Below are positions 35,450 through 46,429 of a DNA stretch of 64,000 bases, one piece after another. The notes under the pieces were generated by a model. The model saw only the letters and a program-made list of their open reading frames with translations. It did no database searches and had not been told where the DNA came from. The stretch spans positions 346,584,169 through 346,648,168 of the forward strand of contig NC_081412.1 in assembly GCF_030272615.1 (NCBI RefSeq), read 5' to 3'. The translations under genes were made by a program, and so were the position numbers. Numbering within the stretch: the first letter of the stretch is position 1; every line of letters begins with the position of its first letter. The DNA comes from Cryptomeria japonica (taxonomy: Eukaryota; Streptophyta; Pinopsida; Cupressales; Cupressaceae).

Positions 35450-36450
35450 GATATTTCCTTTATATCCTTTTGCCCAAGTGCCCAAGCTCGCACTTATTGA
35501 GAAAACGTTTAAAATCGCCCAAAGTGCCCAATTTCGGACCCTGGGGCTAAAAAGTGAAAAAGTTGATAAAACTGGCAGGAGGTCCGAAAAAGTGAAATGT
35601 TGCAAAAGTGCCTTCAGGACCGAATTTCACTTAAAGCACCAATTTCGGACCCTAGGGCCGAAATTCGAAGTTTCTTCAAAATTTATAGAAACGTTGAAAG
35701 GTCCGAAATTCGTAGAGTTTGCAAGAAACGGTAAAGGGTCCGAAGTTTTGTTGCAAAAGTGTTGGATGGTCCTAAAAGCGCCTTAGTAAACAAAAACGTT
35801 AAACCTCCGAATTTACAAAAAAGTTAAAACCTCCGAATTTGCAAAAGACCCCTGTGGTCCGAAAACACTTAAACACCCAATTTCGGACCCTACCTCCGAA
35901 TTTGGCATTAAAATCGCAAATTTTCCAAACGCGTTTTTAGGTCCGAAATTCTTCTAAAATTGCGAAATATGCCTTATGGTCCGAAATCTGGGTAAATTCG
36001 CCAAAAGGCGTTGAGCGTCCGAAGTTTGCCTTAGACACCCATTTTCGGACCCCGGCCCCGAAATTTTAAAACCCATCAAAATTGCAAAAGGTGGTTTAGC
36101 TCCGAAAATGATAGAGTTCGCCAAGAAAACGCGTTTAGCTCCGAAAAACACTTTGGATGCTCATTTTCGGACCTTGGGGAGAAAACTGTAAAACGTGAAG
36201 AGTTGCAAAGTGGCGTTTAGGTCCGAAGTTGCCTTTAAAATTTGCGAAATATGTGTAAGCTCCGAAATTTGCCAAACATGTCATAAGGTCCGAAATTTGC
36301 CTTAAGTCCTCATTTTCGGACCCTGGGGCGAAATGTGAAATATGTGAAAAGCGTCGAAAGTTGCAAAACTCCCCATGTTCCGAAAATATCTCCAGTTCAA
36401 AATGTCTAAGTTCTCCGAAATTTACCAGAAAAGCATGAGAGTTAGAGTTT
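35450..36450 (+). repeat. Degenerate TTTCGGACC / TCCGAAATT array
   Basis: ATTTTCGGACC boxes occur at about 35531, 35641, 35880, 36042, 36163 and 36312, with GTCCGAA(A/G)T words between them, giving a loose 110-160 bp periodicity in a T/A-rich background. Lies in the U3-like part of the putative solo LTR. Confidence 0.7.
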
Positions 36451-38066
36451 TAAAATCTGCAGAAGTTCTTCAAACCTCCAAAATCGCGCTATAAGAATCA
36501 TTCAAACGCCATAAGAAGATTTCAAAACGTCCAAGACTCGAAAGGTAAAATCACGCAGAAGTAAAAAGACCAAGGATCAGATTTCACAATCAAAGAGAAA
36601 GAAGCATTTTCAAGATACATCTCACAAAGAGCTTCTCAAGCCAGACGTCGTAATTAAATTTAATGTTTGTTAAATTAAATTATTTAATTTTTCAAATTGA
36701 TTTAATGAAATAAAGTGAAATTGGTTGATCGCAGGACGTCATCGAAGAGCCAGGAGAAAGACCTAAAACGCAAATCGAAGAAGGATCACAATTCAGGGCC
36801 AGGCGCTGAAGACTGAAAAAAGAAAAGATGCAGGAGCGCAAGAGCAACCAAACATTGGGAACCATGCCACTGAACAAAGATGAAGTCCACCACCGGGACT
36901 AAAGACCAAAGAACACTCTGAATGCTGCAAGTTTATGCATTATCAAGAAAGTGCACAGATGGATTTAATTCCAAGAATTCAATTCCTAAAAGCTGAAATT
37001 GCTTTATTGTAAACTGCCTATGAGTCCCGTGCAAGATATTTTTGTGGATAACTATTCCCAACCACCAAGAAGATTGGATAGACCTGAATTTAAGCCAAAT
37101 AGTGGCAGGTAGTTGAGATAGTTGCTGGTTGGATAACTGAGAATTAATTCGGCATGGGTCAAGGCTGTCAGCTTCTGGATGACAGATCAGGACCCTTGGA
37201 TGCAGTCCATCCTGGCCTTCAGTTCAAAATTGTAATATTTATAAAAGGCAGAGGCCTTTCTTTTGTAAAGGTTAGAAAAGGGTTAGAGATTGTTAGATGA
37301 TTAGATAGTTAGATTCTAGAGTTAGAATAGGTTAGATCTTAGCAATAGCATAGAGATGCTACAGAAATTGTTGTAATAGGCAGATGAGATCAATATATAA
37401 ACATTGATTTGGTGTTTATTGTCTTGTTTTCGTCCTGTTTGCATGGTTTCTTTCAGCATTTTAGATAGATCTTTATGTTTTGGGTGTGCAGGTATTTGAT
37501 AGATTCGGGCTCATACCACTGAGGATATGCTGATTGTGTATCCTTTTGTGTGGTTAACCTGAGCCTTCGATTGTGCTTAGTTCAATTGCAGGTGTCCGTC
37601 TGAGCTGGGCCAGAATTGGGTGCTTAGTCGTGCGTCTCCAGTCTGAAAATCTTCCAAGTCCCTTTGAAGATTGCATCGTTCCTGCAAGGTTGTGAGCTAT
37701 CCTGGCCAAGCAGGAATTGGTTATGTGGAATCCGTCTACCCGCATACCCGTGTTGTTAGTTTTAGATCTCCTAAACCTTTCCTTTTGCTCTTTATTGCGT
37801 AATTCGAGAATCGCAGCAGACTAGCTTGTTGCCAATTACACGTAAGTCCCCTTGTGTTTCCAGCAAAAACACATCGAGCCACTGAGAGATCCCGCAGTCA
37901 AGACCTGACAAAAGAAACCTTGAGGTTGTCTCCTTTGATCGAACTTAGAAAACAGCATTAGAGACTTCCTTATCTCAAGAGAGAGTAGGATAATCAGTCG
38001 GCTATTCTATTCTGCGTTGGCCGTATGGAGTTTGCAGCAATGCGATTTCATCCACGTCAACACACA

Positions 38067-38785
38067 CCTTCCACCCTTTTCGGTACAAGTCGTTCTTCCA
38101 TGGCTGCCAAAGGCTTCGCCCAGTCATCATCCCTCCGATAGGGTTCTCCTTTCACCACCGGGTCTTCTTCGACCTCCTCGCTTCGACCAATGGTCCAATG
38201 TCCTCTTGTGGCGTATCCTAGCATGTTAATCTCAATCACAGGTTTATTTCGTTCCTTGTAGAGTTTCAATTTGGAATCGTTCACCGAGTCTCTGATCGGA
38301 TTGTTGTCCAGAGTCGAGAGCTTTACTGCCCCGTTCCTACCGACCTCTCTGATCTTATAGGGTCCGAGCCAACGGACCTTGAACTTCCCTGGTCGAAGTT
38401 CGTTCCAGCCGTTATATTGCAAAACTAACTGCCCCAGCCGAAAGTTGGCCTTTCGTAGATGTTGGTCGTGCCAATGCTTCTGTCCCTCCGTTGCCCATTG
38501 TGCCATCAGTCTTTGTTCATCCAGTTTTATCAAACCACCAAGCCTTGCATTCAAGCTTTCTTGGTCCCCGAGTCTGTTCTCCACCGCCACCCAAAGGCTC
38601 GGTACAGTGTACTCAGCTGGCACCACTGCCTCCTGCCCATACATGAGCTGAAACGGGGTATGCCCTGTAGTGACTTTGTATGTTGTACGGTACGCCCATA
38701 GCACGGCTGGTAGTCTTTCCTCCCAGTCTTCCTGTTCCACCCCACATGATTTGTAGATTATTGATACCAACACCTTGTTGGTGGC
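38067..38785 (-). pseudogene. Integrase C-terminal region of gypsy element 1
   Basis: Open frame 38773-38057 (last codons come from the inserted sequence). It starts with the conserved post-catalytic block (L-P-x-V-L-W-A-Y-R-T-T, H-T-P-F-Q-L-M-Y-G-Q-E-A-V-V-P) and reaches the GPY/F-type module (F-K-V-R-W-L-G-P-Y-K-I). No chromodomain follows. It is separated from the integrase core by the stop at 38786-38788. Confidence 0.85.
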
Positions 38786-40237
38786 TTACGCCTGTCCATT
38801 AGCGCGAGGATAGTACGGACTGGATAGGTTATGGAATATTTTAAATTCTACGGTCATGGTACGAATTACTTGATTGACAAAGTGCACTCCTCTATCACTG
38901 GTGATTTGAAGTGGTATCCCGTACCTTGTGACAATCTGTTCGTACAAGAACCGTGTCTTACTCAGAGCCGTGTTATTTGGCAAGGCCCTAGCTTCTCCCC
39001 ACTTGGTGAGGTATTCCATGGCAACTACAATATATTTGCATCGGTGCATGTTACTTGGCTTCAAAGGTCCCACAAAGTCTAAACCCCACCGTTTGAATAA
39101 CTCCTGTGGCTGCGAAGGAAAGAGAGGCATGAAGTCCCTCTTGAGTGGTTTTCCGGCTCGTTGGCAAGTGTCACACCCGATCACCCACTCTTGAGCATCG
39201 GTGTGTAGAGTTGGCCACCATAGACCAGCCAGGAGCACTTTCCTGGCGGTTGCATCTGGTCCCATATGTCCGCCTGCTAACCCATCGTGTGCCTCCTTTA
39301 ATACACTGTGAATTTCCTCCTCCATGACACACCTCCTCAAGATTTGGTCGAGACCCATTTTATATAAAAGCCCATTAATTAGTTGGAAGGTCTTGCTCTT
39401 CAGTGCCAGCTTCCTCTGTTCCCCTGAAGACATCTCGCTTGGAAATGTGGAGGTAGATAGGTACTGGCCTATCTTTTCATACCAGGTTGGTAGTATTGCA
39501 ATTTGGAACAAGTGTGCATCTGGAAAGTCTTCATTCACTCCCTCGACTGGTTCCCCTGATCTGATCCTTGATAGTTGGTCGGCTATTACATGGGACTTCC
39601 TTGGCTGTACGACAATGGTGAAGGTGAATTCCTGTAAGAGTAGTAGCCACTTACTTACCCTCCCCTGGATGATTGGTTTATTCACCAAGTACATCAGTGC
39701 TTGATGGTCCACATAAAATGTGAACGGTTTAGCCAACAAGTAGTGCCGGAAATTCTGTACTGCGTACACCATCCCTAGTGCCTCTCTCTCCGTTGTGTTG
39801 TAGTTCCGTTCGGCCTTTGACAGGAGTCGGCTTGCAAAAAAGACGGAATGGTCTAGTCCTTGCGCCCCTACTTGGGCGAGGGTAGCACCAATTGCAAAGT
39901 TGGAGGCATCGACGTGTACGTGAAATTCTTTGTTCCAGTCCAGGTATACCAATATCGGTGCACTCACCAGCCGGTCTTTCAATTCTTTGAAGGCTTCTTC
40001 CTGCTCCGTACCCCACACGAACAGCTCTCCCTTCCTTGTCAACTTATCTAAGGGCCAGGACACTTGCGCAAAGCCTTTGATGAATCTCCGATAGTAGCCG
40101 ACATGGCCGAAGAATGATTTCAGCCCTGTCACGTTTGTTGGGCTCTCCATGTTGACAATTACTCCTATCTTGTCCGGGTCTGTCTTCAAACCTTCCTTAC
40201 AAACTATGTGGCCCAGGAGTTTCCCTTGTGGTACCAT
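38786..40237 (-). pseudogene. RT end, RNase H and integrase core of gypsy element 1
   Basis: 483-residue open frame. Residues 1-65 are the RT thumb (M-V-P-Q-G-K-L-L-G-H, F-F-G-H-V-G-Y-Y-R-R-F). RNase H spans about 100-225 with all four acidic positions: Asp110 (HVDAS), Glu150 (TERE), Asp177 (YVDHQ), Asp220 (IADQLSR). Integrase follows: an HHCC zinc module (E-A-H-D-G...H-M-G, C-D-T-C-Q-R-A-G-K) and the core with D-F-V-G-P and S-D-R-G. The third catalytic residue, Glu, exactly 35 residues after the second Asp, is replaced by TAA at 38786-38788, which ends this frame. The RT part upstream is in another frame. Confidence 0.9.
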
Positions 40238-40900
40238 AAACCTGCACTCCTTGGGTTCAAGGCTAACCTAGCCTTCCGACATCTTTCCATACACTCCCCC
40301 AGAGCCTTCAAATGGGTCTCCCAATTGCTAAAAATCGGCCAATCATCCAGAAATGCCCTTAAGTTTTCTACGGACAGCTTGTCAAAAATGTGCAAAATTA
40401 TTCTCTAGAAGGTTGCAGGCGCATTGCACAGTCCGAAGGGCATGCAATTATAGGCATACACCCCTTCCTCCACCACGAATGTGGTCTTCAGCTTGTCTTC
40501 TTCCGCAATACTTATCTGATTGTACCCGAAGAATCCATCCAGGAATGTGCATATCTCGTGCCCGGCGACCTCTTCGAGGATGCTGTCAGTGAATGGAATC
40601 GGGAATGGGTCCTTGATGGTTACTGCATTCAGGTACCTGAAATCTACGCATATCCTTATCTAATTAGCTTCCTTTTAAAGAGAGATGACTATTGGGGAAA
40701 CCCAATCACTAGTTTCCACTTTGAATATGATTCCTGCTTCTAACATTTTATTGATCTCCTCATTTACTTTGGCTGCGTAGTTTTTGTTCATCCTGTACGG
40801 CCTCCTTCGTACCGGTTGGGCTCCTGGTACGAGGGTTATGCGATGTACGCATAGCTCCGGCGGTACCCCCTTCAAGTCCTTGTAAGTCCAGGCAAAGATG
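40230..40900 (-). pseudogene. Reverse transcriptase of gypsy element 1 (broken)
   Basis: 40875-40675 gives the RT start (P-V-R-R-R-P-Y-R-M-N, E-I-N-K-M-L-E-A-G-I-I, S-P-I-V). After a frameshift, the next frame gives I-R-I-C-V-D-F-R-Y-L-N-A (preceded by TAG at 40660-40662), F-L-D-G-F-F-G-Y-N-Q-I, and C-N-A-P-A-T-F followed by TAG at 40405-40407. Frame 40395-40204 has F-L-D-D-W in the place of the YxDD active-site block. A further frameshift near 40237 leads into the thumb. The RT copies element RNA into DNA; this copy cannot. Confidence 0.85.
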
Positions 40901-41015
40901 TCTTTATATTCCAGGAATATCTTGAAGGCATTGCCTTCAGCACGAGGTTCCAGTCATCCCCTACAAGTATCACCTGTGGTTCTTCCTCATTGCCAAGATT
41001 AACCTTCTCCACACC

Positions 41016-41909
41016 TCATTCCTCGTACTTGATGGGTTTATCCCGTTCAAACTGGTGGGCTGGCGTGTCGTCCATTCGTGCCATTCCCTCTTGGTATCTA
41101 CCATACTCTGGGGGAAAGGATTGTTCTTCCATCCCGCCGCTTGATTCTCCTATCTCACATATTTGAAGCATGTGACACTCCAGGTGGAAGACCTCGTAGT
41201 CCTCCATTTGCCAATGAAAAAGTTCGGCCAGTGAACTAGTTCCATCCTCGGAACATCCTTCCAGTTCCAACACTCCTTCCTCGTCGGGCTCTTTCCCTCC
41301 TCTATCTCCTTCAGAACCCCAATCCCATCTATTTGAATCTTCTAAGTCGGAGTCCGATGACGCGAGCTCTTCATTAATGGACTGGTTCCTTAGATCGATT
41401 ACATACTTATGACCGTCACTCTCGATTGAGAGCGTATTCTTTTTCCTGTTATGATTAGCTCTGGCCATGATTAGCCACCCCCTTCCCAGAAGGGTGTCAT
41501 ACGCTTTTCTTTCCAGTGGGATGACTACAAAATCCAGAAGGAATTGTTGCGTCTCGATTACCACCTTTTGTGCCATGAGGGTACCGAGGGGTTTGATACC
41601 ATGTTGATCCGCACCGACCAAGTGGAAGGTTGGTGGCCAGAGTGTAGGCTTGCCGAGGCTTTGCCAAGTTTCCTCCGGTAGTACGTTGACTCCGGACCCA
41701 CCATCAACAATGGTGTTTGTGAGCTTTTGTCCCATTATATCCATCTCCACTACTGTTTGTTTTCGTCCAACGCCTACCGCGAGTAGCATAGGGTTCATGG
41801 CATCCGTACCAGGTCCCTTCACCGGGTTCGTACTATATGGTTCCGTCATCGTTTGGTGTTCCTGACCGAGGGCAGTGTCCCCGGTTACATTTGTCAGAGC
41901 CATCCTCAA
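41016..41909 (-). pseudogene. Protease region of gypsy element 1
   Basis: 297-residue open frame in the same frame as the upstream gag, separated by TAG at 41910-41912. The retropepsin active site is I-V-D-G-G-S-G-V-N-V-L at residues 67-77 (Asp69), followed by F-H-L-V-G-A-D-Q-H-G and D-F-V-V-I-P-L-E-R-K-A-Y-D-T-L-L-G-R, the conserved Ile/Leu-Gly partner. An acidic tail (residues 185-250) links to RT. Homologous to 61803-62693 of element 2. Confidence 0.85.
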
Positions 41910-44297
41910 CTATGGCATGGTCTGCAGAAGGTCGGACACCCGTACAGGTATTGTAGTTTGTAACATCTGCTTAATGATAGTTTTCTCTGGTCCTGACCAT
42001 AGTGGTGTACCAGCAGCCAGGTGCGAGGCCCTCTGCTCTTCTGCCATCGCCCGCTCGATATCCGCCCTTGCCTCCTGAAGCCTTTCTTTTTCTGTTCGAG
42101 GGTCAAGATACATGGCTTTCTTGTTTTGCAACGTTGTGATTGCCAATACGTCTTCTCCTGATCCTTCCACGTCCAGCATATTCACCCCTTTTTGCTTTGG
42201 GCAATCTATGTCCTCGTTATTTCCAGGACCGCACCATCTGCACAGCAAACTTCCTGCATCACCCCCGTTTTGGCATTCCCGGGCAAAGTGACCCCATTCG
42301 TTGCACTTCCTGCATTGAATCTTGGGTCGCCCCTTCGCGTCGTATTGAATTCTACTCCTTGGTGTGTTATTATTGGATCTATTGTTACCCCGCCAATTGT
42401 TTCTGTACCCTCCAGGGGAGGCGTCAGAGTTTGTTGTTGGCTTCGGAGGTGTCGCCGACGGTGTGGCTTGGTCGGGTTGGGCGTAGAGCACTTGTGTGCT
42501 CTGTGCTTTCAAGTTGTACAGGCATTCCTTAGTGGAATGTCCCATTACTTGGCAGATGTCACAGAAAAGTTTGCGGGGACAACTTCCTTTAGTGTGTCCT
42601 TCAGTCTTGCAGTCAGTGCACCATAGTTCTTTTCCTTCCCTGCCACTTTCCTTGTCACCTTTTAATTCCTTCATCATCCTCATCATATCCTTCCAGAGTG
42701 CTTGCACGGTTTTGGACCCCCCATCGCTATTTTCATCCGTGTTGTCACCGTCGCTCACCCGTCGCTTCCCTCGGGATGTCCTGTTTTCACTTTCAATATC
42801 CATCGCGCAGTTGTATGCTTCATCATACGATGGCGGAGGGACCACTTTCATTGTCTTTCTCAGAAAGTACCAATCCCTCTACAAACCACCGCTTCTTGAG
42901 GCCATCCGTCGGCTGGTTCTTCATTTTGCTAAGTAGTTCCCTGAGCCTTCTGTTATGTGCGCGCACACTTTCATTTTTTCCTTGTTTGGTGTTGTAAATC
43001 TCTAACACAATTTCGTTGTCATCCCGTAGGAGTTTGAATTCTTCCTCGAAGGCCTTCTTCAGATTGTTCCAGGACGTTTTATGCTAGGCATCGAGGTCCG
43101 TATACCAGTCAATAGCTATTCCTCGCAGAGTGGTCGGGAATGCCTTCAACCAGTAGTCCCGGTCCTCCTAGCCATTTGCTTCCCAGATGGTGACGCATGT
43201 CTTGCAATGCCGTACGGGGTCCTCTGACCCATCGCCCATGAATTTTGGGAGTTTCTGCTTCTCCGAGGTGTGTGCCATCGTTCTTTTCTGTATGGTTTTA
43301 TGCAGTGCCTGGAAATGGCTATATGTCGGGAAGGTATTATGTGTCCGGGAGGTATCGCACGCTCCTGGTCTGGTTGGGCCCCTGCCAGCCGGGCTTTGGT
43401 CACCTTCGCTTCTATAGTCCCTCCTTGCCGAGGTTTCCGGATCTGACCCTCCTTTTTTGATGCCCTCTGACAAGGACAAATTTTTAATGCCAGATAACAT
43501 TGCTTCAAAAGTAGTGGCGATTTCCTCGTGCAGGTCTCGTACCGCCTCCTCTCCTTGTTCAGAATATTCCGACCGGGTGCTTTGCGACTTGGCTCCGGAG
43601 TCCTCTTCACTTGACGTCGAGTGTGGGGCTTGGTCCGCAAGATCTTCCTTCGCTACGTCTGGAAGTGGCAGGTTCCTAGCGACCTCAGCCAACTCCTTCC
43701 ACGTACACGATTTTTGCCTCTCCCAACTACAACTCCGACTCACACTCTGATTTCTGCTGTGTTTCTCCGAACTCTTTGAGTCAGCAACCTCCCTTAGTCG
43801 CCGTCTCCTTTCGGCCTGTTCTTTTATGCGGAGAGATCTCCGTACAGTTCCCTTGTTTACTCCTTCGGTGGTAGTGATACGTTTGTCTTTGTTTGGCCGT
43901 AGGGGCATCAAGTGCCAAAGGTACGGCGTCGACTAGCCTCCCTCTCCTCTTCCTCCCTACGACTCCGCTCCTCGTACTGTCGGAGGACTTGCTGCCGCCA
44001 AAGTTCCTTTGCCGTCTCCTCCCTTCGGTCTTGGAGTGCAATCAGATTTCTGGCGAGTAACCTTGGAATACTTCCAAGCAGGTCAAAGATGGGGGTGCTG
44101 ACCGTGAGTTCACCACGTACCGTGCCTTCCGAGACGGCTCTCTCCTGAGTCTCTCACTGCACATACTGCGTGACCGACACGTCCCACAACTCCACCAAGT
44201 CTGCCGTCAACTGATCCTCTCGGTCTTCTTCCGCGGTACTCTCTTCGTGCATGTCGCTGTCCACAATAGTTAATTGTTGGTTAAATGGCCGGCCCAT
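41910..44297 (-). pseudogene. Gag of gypsy element 1
   Basis: Probable start ATG at 44297 (MGRPFNQQ...), 60 bp inside the 5' LTR. The N-terminal part is Arg/Glu-rich and likely coiled (44100-43780). The conserved gag core is at 43260-42850 (K-L-P-K-F-M-G-D-G-S-E-D, D-Y-W-L-K-A-F, Y-N-T-K-Q-G-K-N-E-S-V-R), interrupted by TAG at 43168-43170 and 43084-43086 and a frameshift near 42850. Frame 42851-41910 carries CCHC knuckles at residues 78-91, 97-110 and 180-193 and a further C-x2-C pair near 204-217. Three knuckles in gag are more than most plant gypsy elements have. Best compared with 60677-61700. Confidence 0.85.
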
Positions 44298-44336
44298 TAA
44301 TTGCTTCCGCCTGCCGCCATAGTTATCTCCAGGTTC

Positions 44337-44357
44337 GTTCAGGCAACGGCGCTAAAA
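44337..44357 (-). other. Primer-binding site, tRNA-Asp-like
   Basis: Minus strand after the 5' LTR reads TTTTAGCGCCGTTGCC; TGGCGCCGTTGCC is the tRNA-Asp-type site used by several plant gypsy lineages. Element 2 has the related TGGCGTCATTGCC at 60255-60267. Confidence 0.6.
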
Positions 44358-44703
44358 TGTTTAGTCCTAAATGTATGGTTGGTGAAGAAATAGATAACAC
44401 AGTATTTCCCACACGTACCAAATATTCATATAACAGAACAATCGCACATCACAGCATAAATGACAATGATACTAATTAGACCAGAAGAATTATATCCTTA
44501 TTCCAGTGTCCAGAAATGTCCATACATAATTCCCCCTTCCGAGGTTCCAACCAAACAATATAAAGACCCGACGGTTGGTCAAGTTGCCAACCGTCACCAA
44601 CTCCCAACTACCCAGGAACCTCTCGGCGACAACATAAACATAAACATAACATAACACACTTACCAATATTATTCTTACTAACATACGTTATCTACCCCTA
44701 ACA
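44358..44703 (-). repeat. 5' LTR of gypsy element 1
   Basis: 346 bp; see partner at 30296-30641. Confidence 0.95.
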
Positions 44704-44708
44704 TCCAC
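44704..44708. repeat. TSD TCCAC, right copy
   Basis: Identical to 30291-30295. Confidence 0.9.
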
Positions 44709-44996
44709 TAACATTTTATCAAAATGTATGGCTTGATCATCCCTAACTTCACAACTAAACCCTGAGCAACATGCACAACCTTTGACCTTCCTATTGATGG
44801 ACTTCACATCTCATCAATATTTGGGCTAACTTTTATGTATTGCAACATTTGGCAATTGGATGTTAAAAACAACATAATATTATAACAGCATCATAAATGT
44901 GAATTTACAGCACACGAAATGCATATTTGACTTACCAAAATAATAAAATTAAGAGTTCATTAAAGGTATTGAGGGAAAAACACAGAGAAAACAAGA

Positions 44997-45524
44997 TTAA
45001 AGAAGAATTAGAAGGCTATAAAAGAATTGCCTTTGAGATGATAAGTTCACTAGGCAAGAAGTAAGAGCACATTCTGCTCATTGACAAACAAGCAACCAAG
45101 AAGAATATGTTTCTTAATTTATAGTATCCATTTTGCAAAACAAACTTAAATGCTATTCCAGTTTTGAAATAGATCCAACAAACACAGGAAACCAGAGAAA
45201 AACCCATGTTCTTGGATTAAGGTTGTGTAGATTGTTCAACAAACTTGTAGATTATATCAACAAATAAACCATACTGGTAGATTTTGCACTTCTGTTATAT
45301 AAAAAGATGGTGATGATAAAACTACCATTCACTCATAGTCAAATGAAGAAGGGAAGGTAGTACGAAAAAGTGATGGAGCAAACTTACCTAATTTTGCAAT
45401 GAGAACAAGCATCTGGTGAAAGAAAGGATATTTCTGAAGACCCCACTTATTGCTGCATATCCTCAGCATGTCCCAAAGTGCAAACACTGAAATCAAACCC
45501 AGCAACGCCACTGGCATCTTGTAC
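44997..45524 (-). CDS. Possible last two exons of an unidentified membrane protein gene
   Basis: On the minus strand a candidate exon at 45524-45388 follows a pyrimidine-rich AATCAG acceptor and ends at a consensus donor (TTAG/GTAAGT at 45387-45382). It encodes 45 residues starting YKMPVALLGLISVFALWDML, with a clear hydrophobic membrane segment. The next AG acceptor with matching phase is at 45075-45074 (GAGCAG); the frame then runs 25 codons to TAA at 44997-44999. Phase, splice signals and the closing stop agree, but the protein family is not recognised and no upstream exon was found. It could be a host gene end, a captured fragment, or chance. Confidence 0.3.
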
Positions 45525-46009
45525 CTGATTAAAAATAGAAACAAGTTTCTGTTGGATTTTCAAAGTGCAAAGAGCATTCAAATGTCTAATACACTTTGAA
45601 AGTAGAACCATATATAGGCAAGGAAAGACTTTAGTGGAAAGGAAGCACATATTCAGCATTTTTTAATTTTACAGTGGAACTTGGAGTTCAAGTGCCATTT
45701 ACACTTTGATGAGAGTGTAAAGCATTTCCCCCTTCATTTGAAAGATTAAAAATGTAATTTTAACTTGCACTTTGAAAATTTTACTAACCACAAGGAATAA
45801 GAAAAGAAATACAAATATAACTTTCTAAAGACTCAAGAAATTATTCCATGTGTCATCTCTCTTGGTATAAAGATATGCCACAAAAGAAAAGTTTGATTCC
45901 TTCAACAATATATCAATAGAACTCTAGTATCACACCTTAACAAATTCTATTTATGTCTAATCCTCAATGATGGGACTGTTAACAAAATTTAATGTAATGA
46001 AAAATGGTT

Positions 46010-46300
46010 CCCTCCATATCATAGTGGAATTTGAATATTGATGGATCCCCTAGAAGCAATCCAGGACCTACTGAAGCAGGAAGAATCTGTAAGGATCACA
46101 ATGATAATGTTTCATTTTTGTTTGAGAAAGGCATGGGAACACAGTCAAACAACTTGATCGAGATGACTAGCATGATAGCTCTTTGTCTAGCCATCACAAA
46201 GGAATTGACTCAATCCTCAATGAGACAAACTCCTAAAACCTGGCTTTTAAACTCAAACAGACCTTTCAAAACCTTCTCATGAACTGAAGGCTTTAACATG
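46010..46300 (+). pseudogene. LINE-type RNase H fragment
   Basis: Frame 46031-46279 reads N-I-D-G-S-P-R-S-N-P-G-P-T-E-A-G, K-D-H-N-D-N-V, K-G-M-G-T-Q-S-N-N-L-I-E-M-T-S, matching the start of an RVT_3 RNase H with the first Asp (IDGS) and the Glu (IEMT). The segment around the third Asp appears deleted (ITKEL joins directly to a distal block). It stops at 46280 and decays. No RT nearby. Confidence 0.65.
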
Positions 46301-46429
46301 TAGTTGTAGAGAGGTGGGATATTCTGAAATAATACATAAACTCAAGAGTCTTGCATAGTCCTACAAAATTTGTGAAACTTGGTACATGATGTTGGCATAG
46401 TAGCATTACACTCGAGAAACCCGAGATTA

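Larger units (their letters stand above)
35277..38066 (+). mobile_element. Putative 2.8 kb solo LTR inserted in gypsy element 1
   Basis: The segment starts TGTCCTGCCC and ends CAACACACA, flanked by CTTTC (35272-35276) and CCTTC (38067-38071), a 5 bp duplication with one difference. Reading across it joins two coding parts of gypsy element 1. It has plus-strand LTR-like signals: repeated boxes in the putative U3 (35450-36450), TATTTATAAAAGGC at about 37226-37239, and a downstream AATATATAAACATTG region. No coding sequence inside. The mismatch in the duplication and lack of a second LTR make this an inference. Confidence 0.5.
30296..44703 (-). mobile_element. Large Ty3/gypsy retrotransposon, near full length
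   Basis: LTRs of 346 bp at 30296-30641 and 44358-44703 differ at about 7 positions (about 98% identity), with an exact TSD TCCAC. On the minus strand the order is 5' LTR, tRNA-Asp-like primer site, gag, protease, RT, RNase H, integrase (no chromodomain seen), extra coding sequence, polypurine tract, 3' LTR. This order (RNase H before integrase) is Ty3/gypsy. Stops and frameshifts occur in every domain, so it is inactive despite the similar LTRs. A 2.8 kb segment (35277-38066) looks like a later solo LTR insertion. A second family member is at 59927-64000. Confidence 0.9.

Noticed and set aside
38067-38240. Chromodomain at the end of the gypsy integrase
   Set aside because: After the GPY/F-type module the sequence is short and polar, without the aromatic pattern of a chromodomain.
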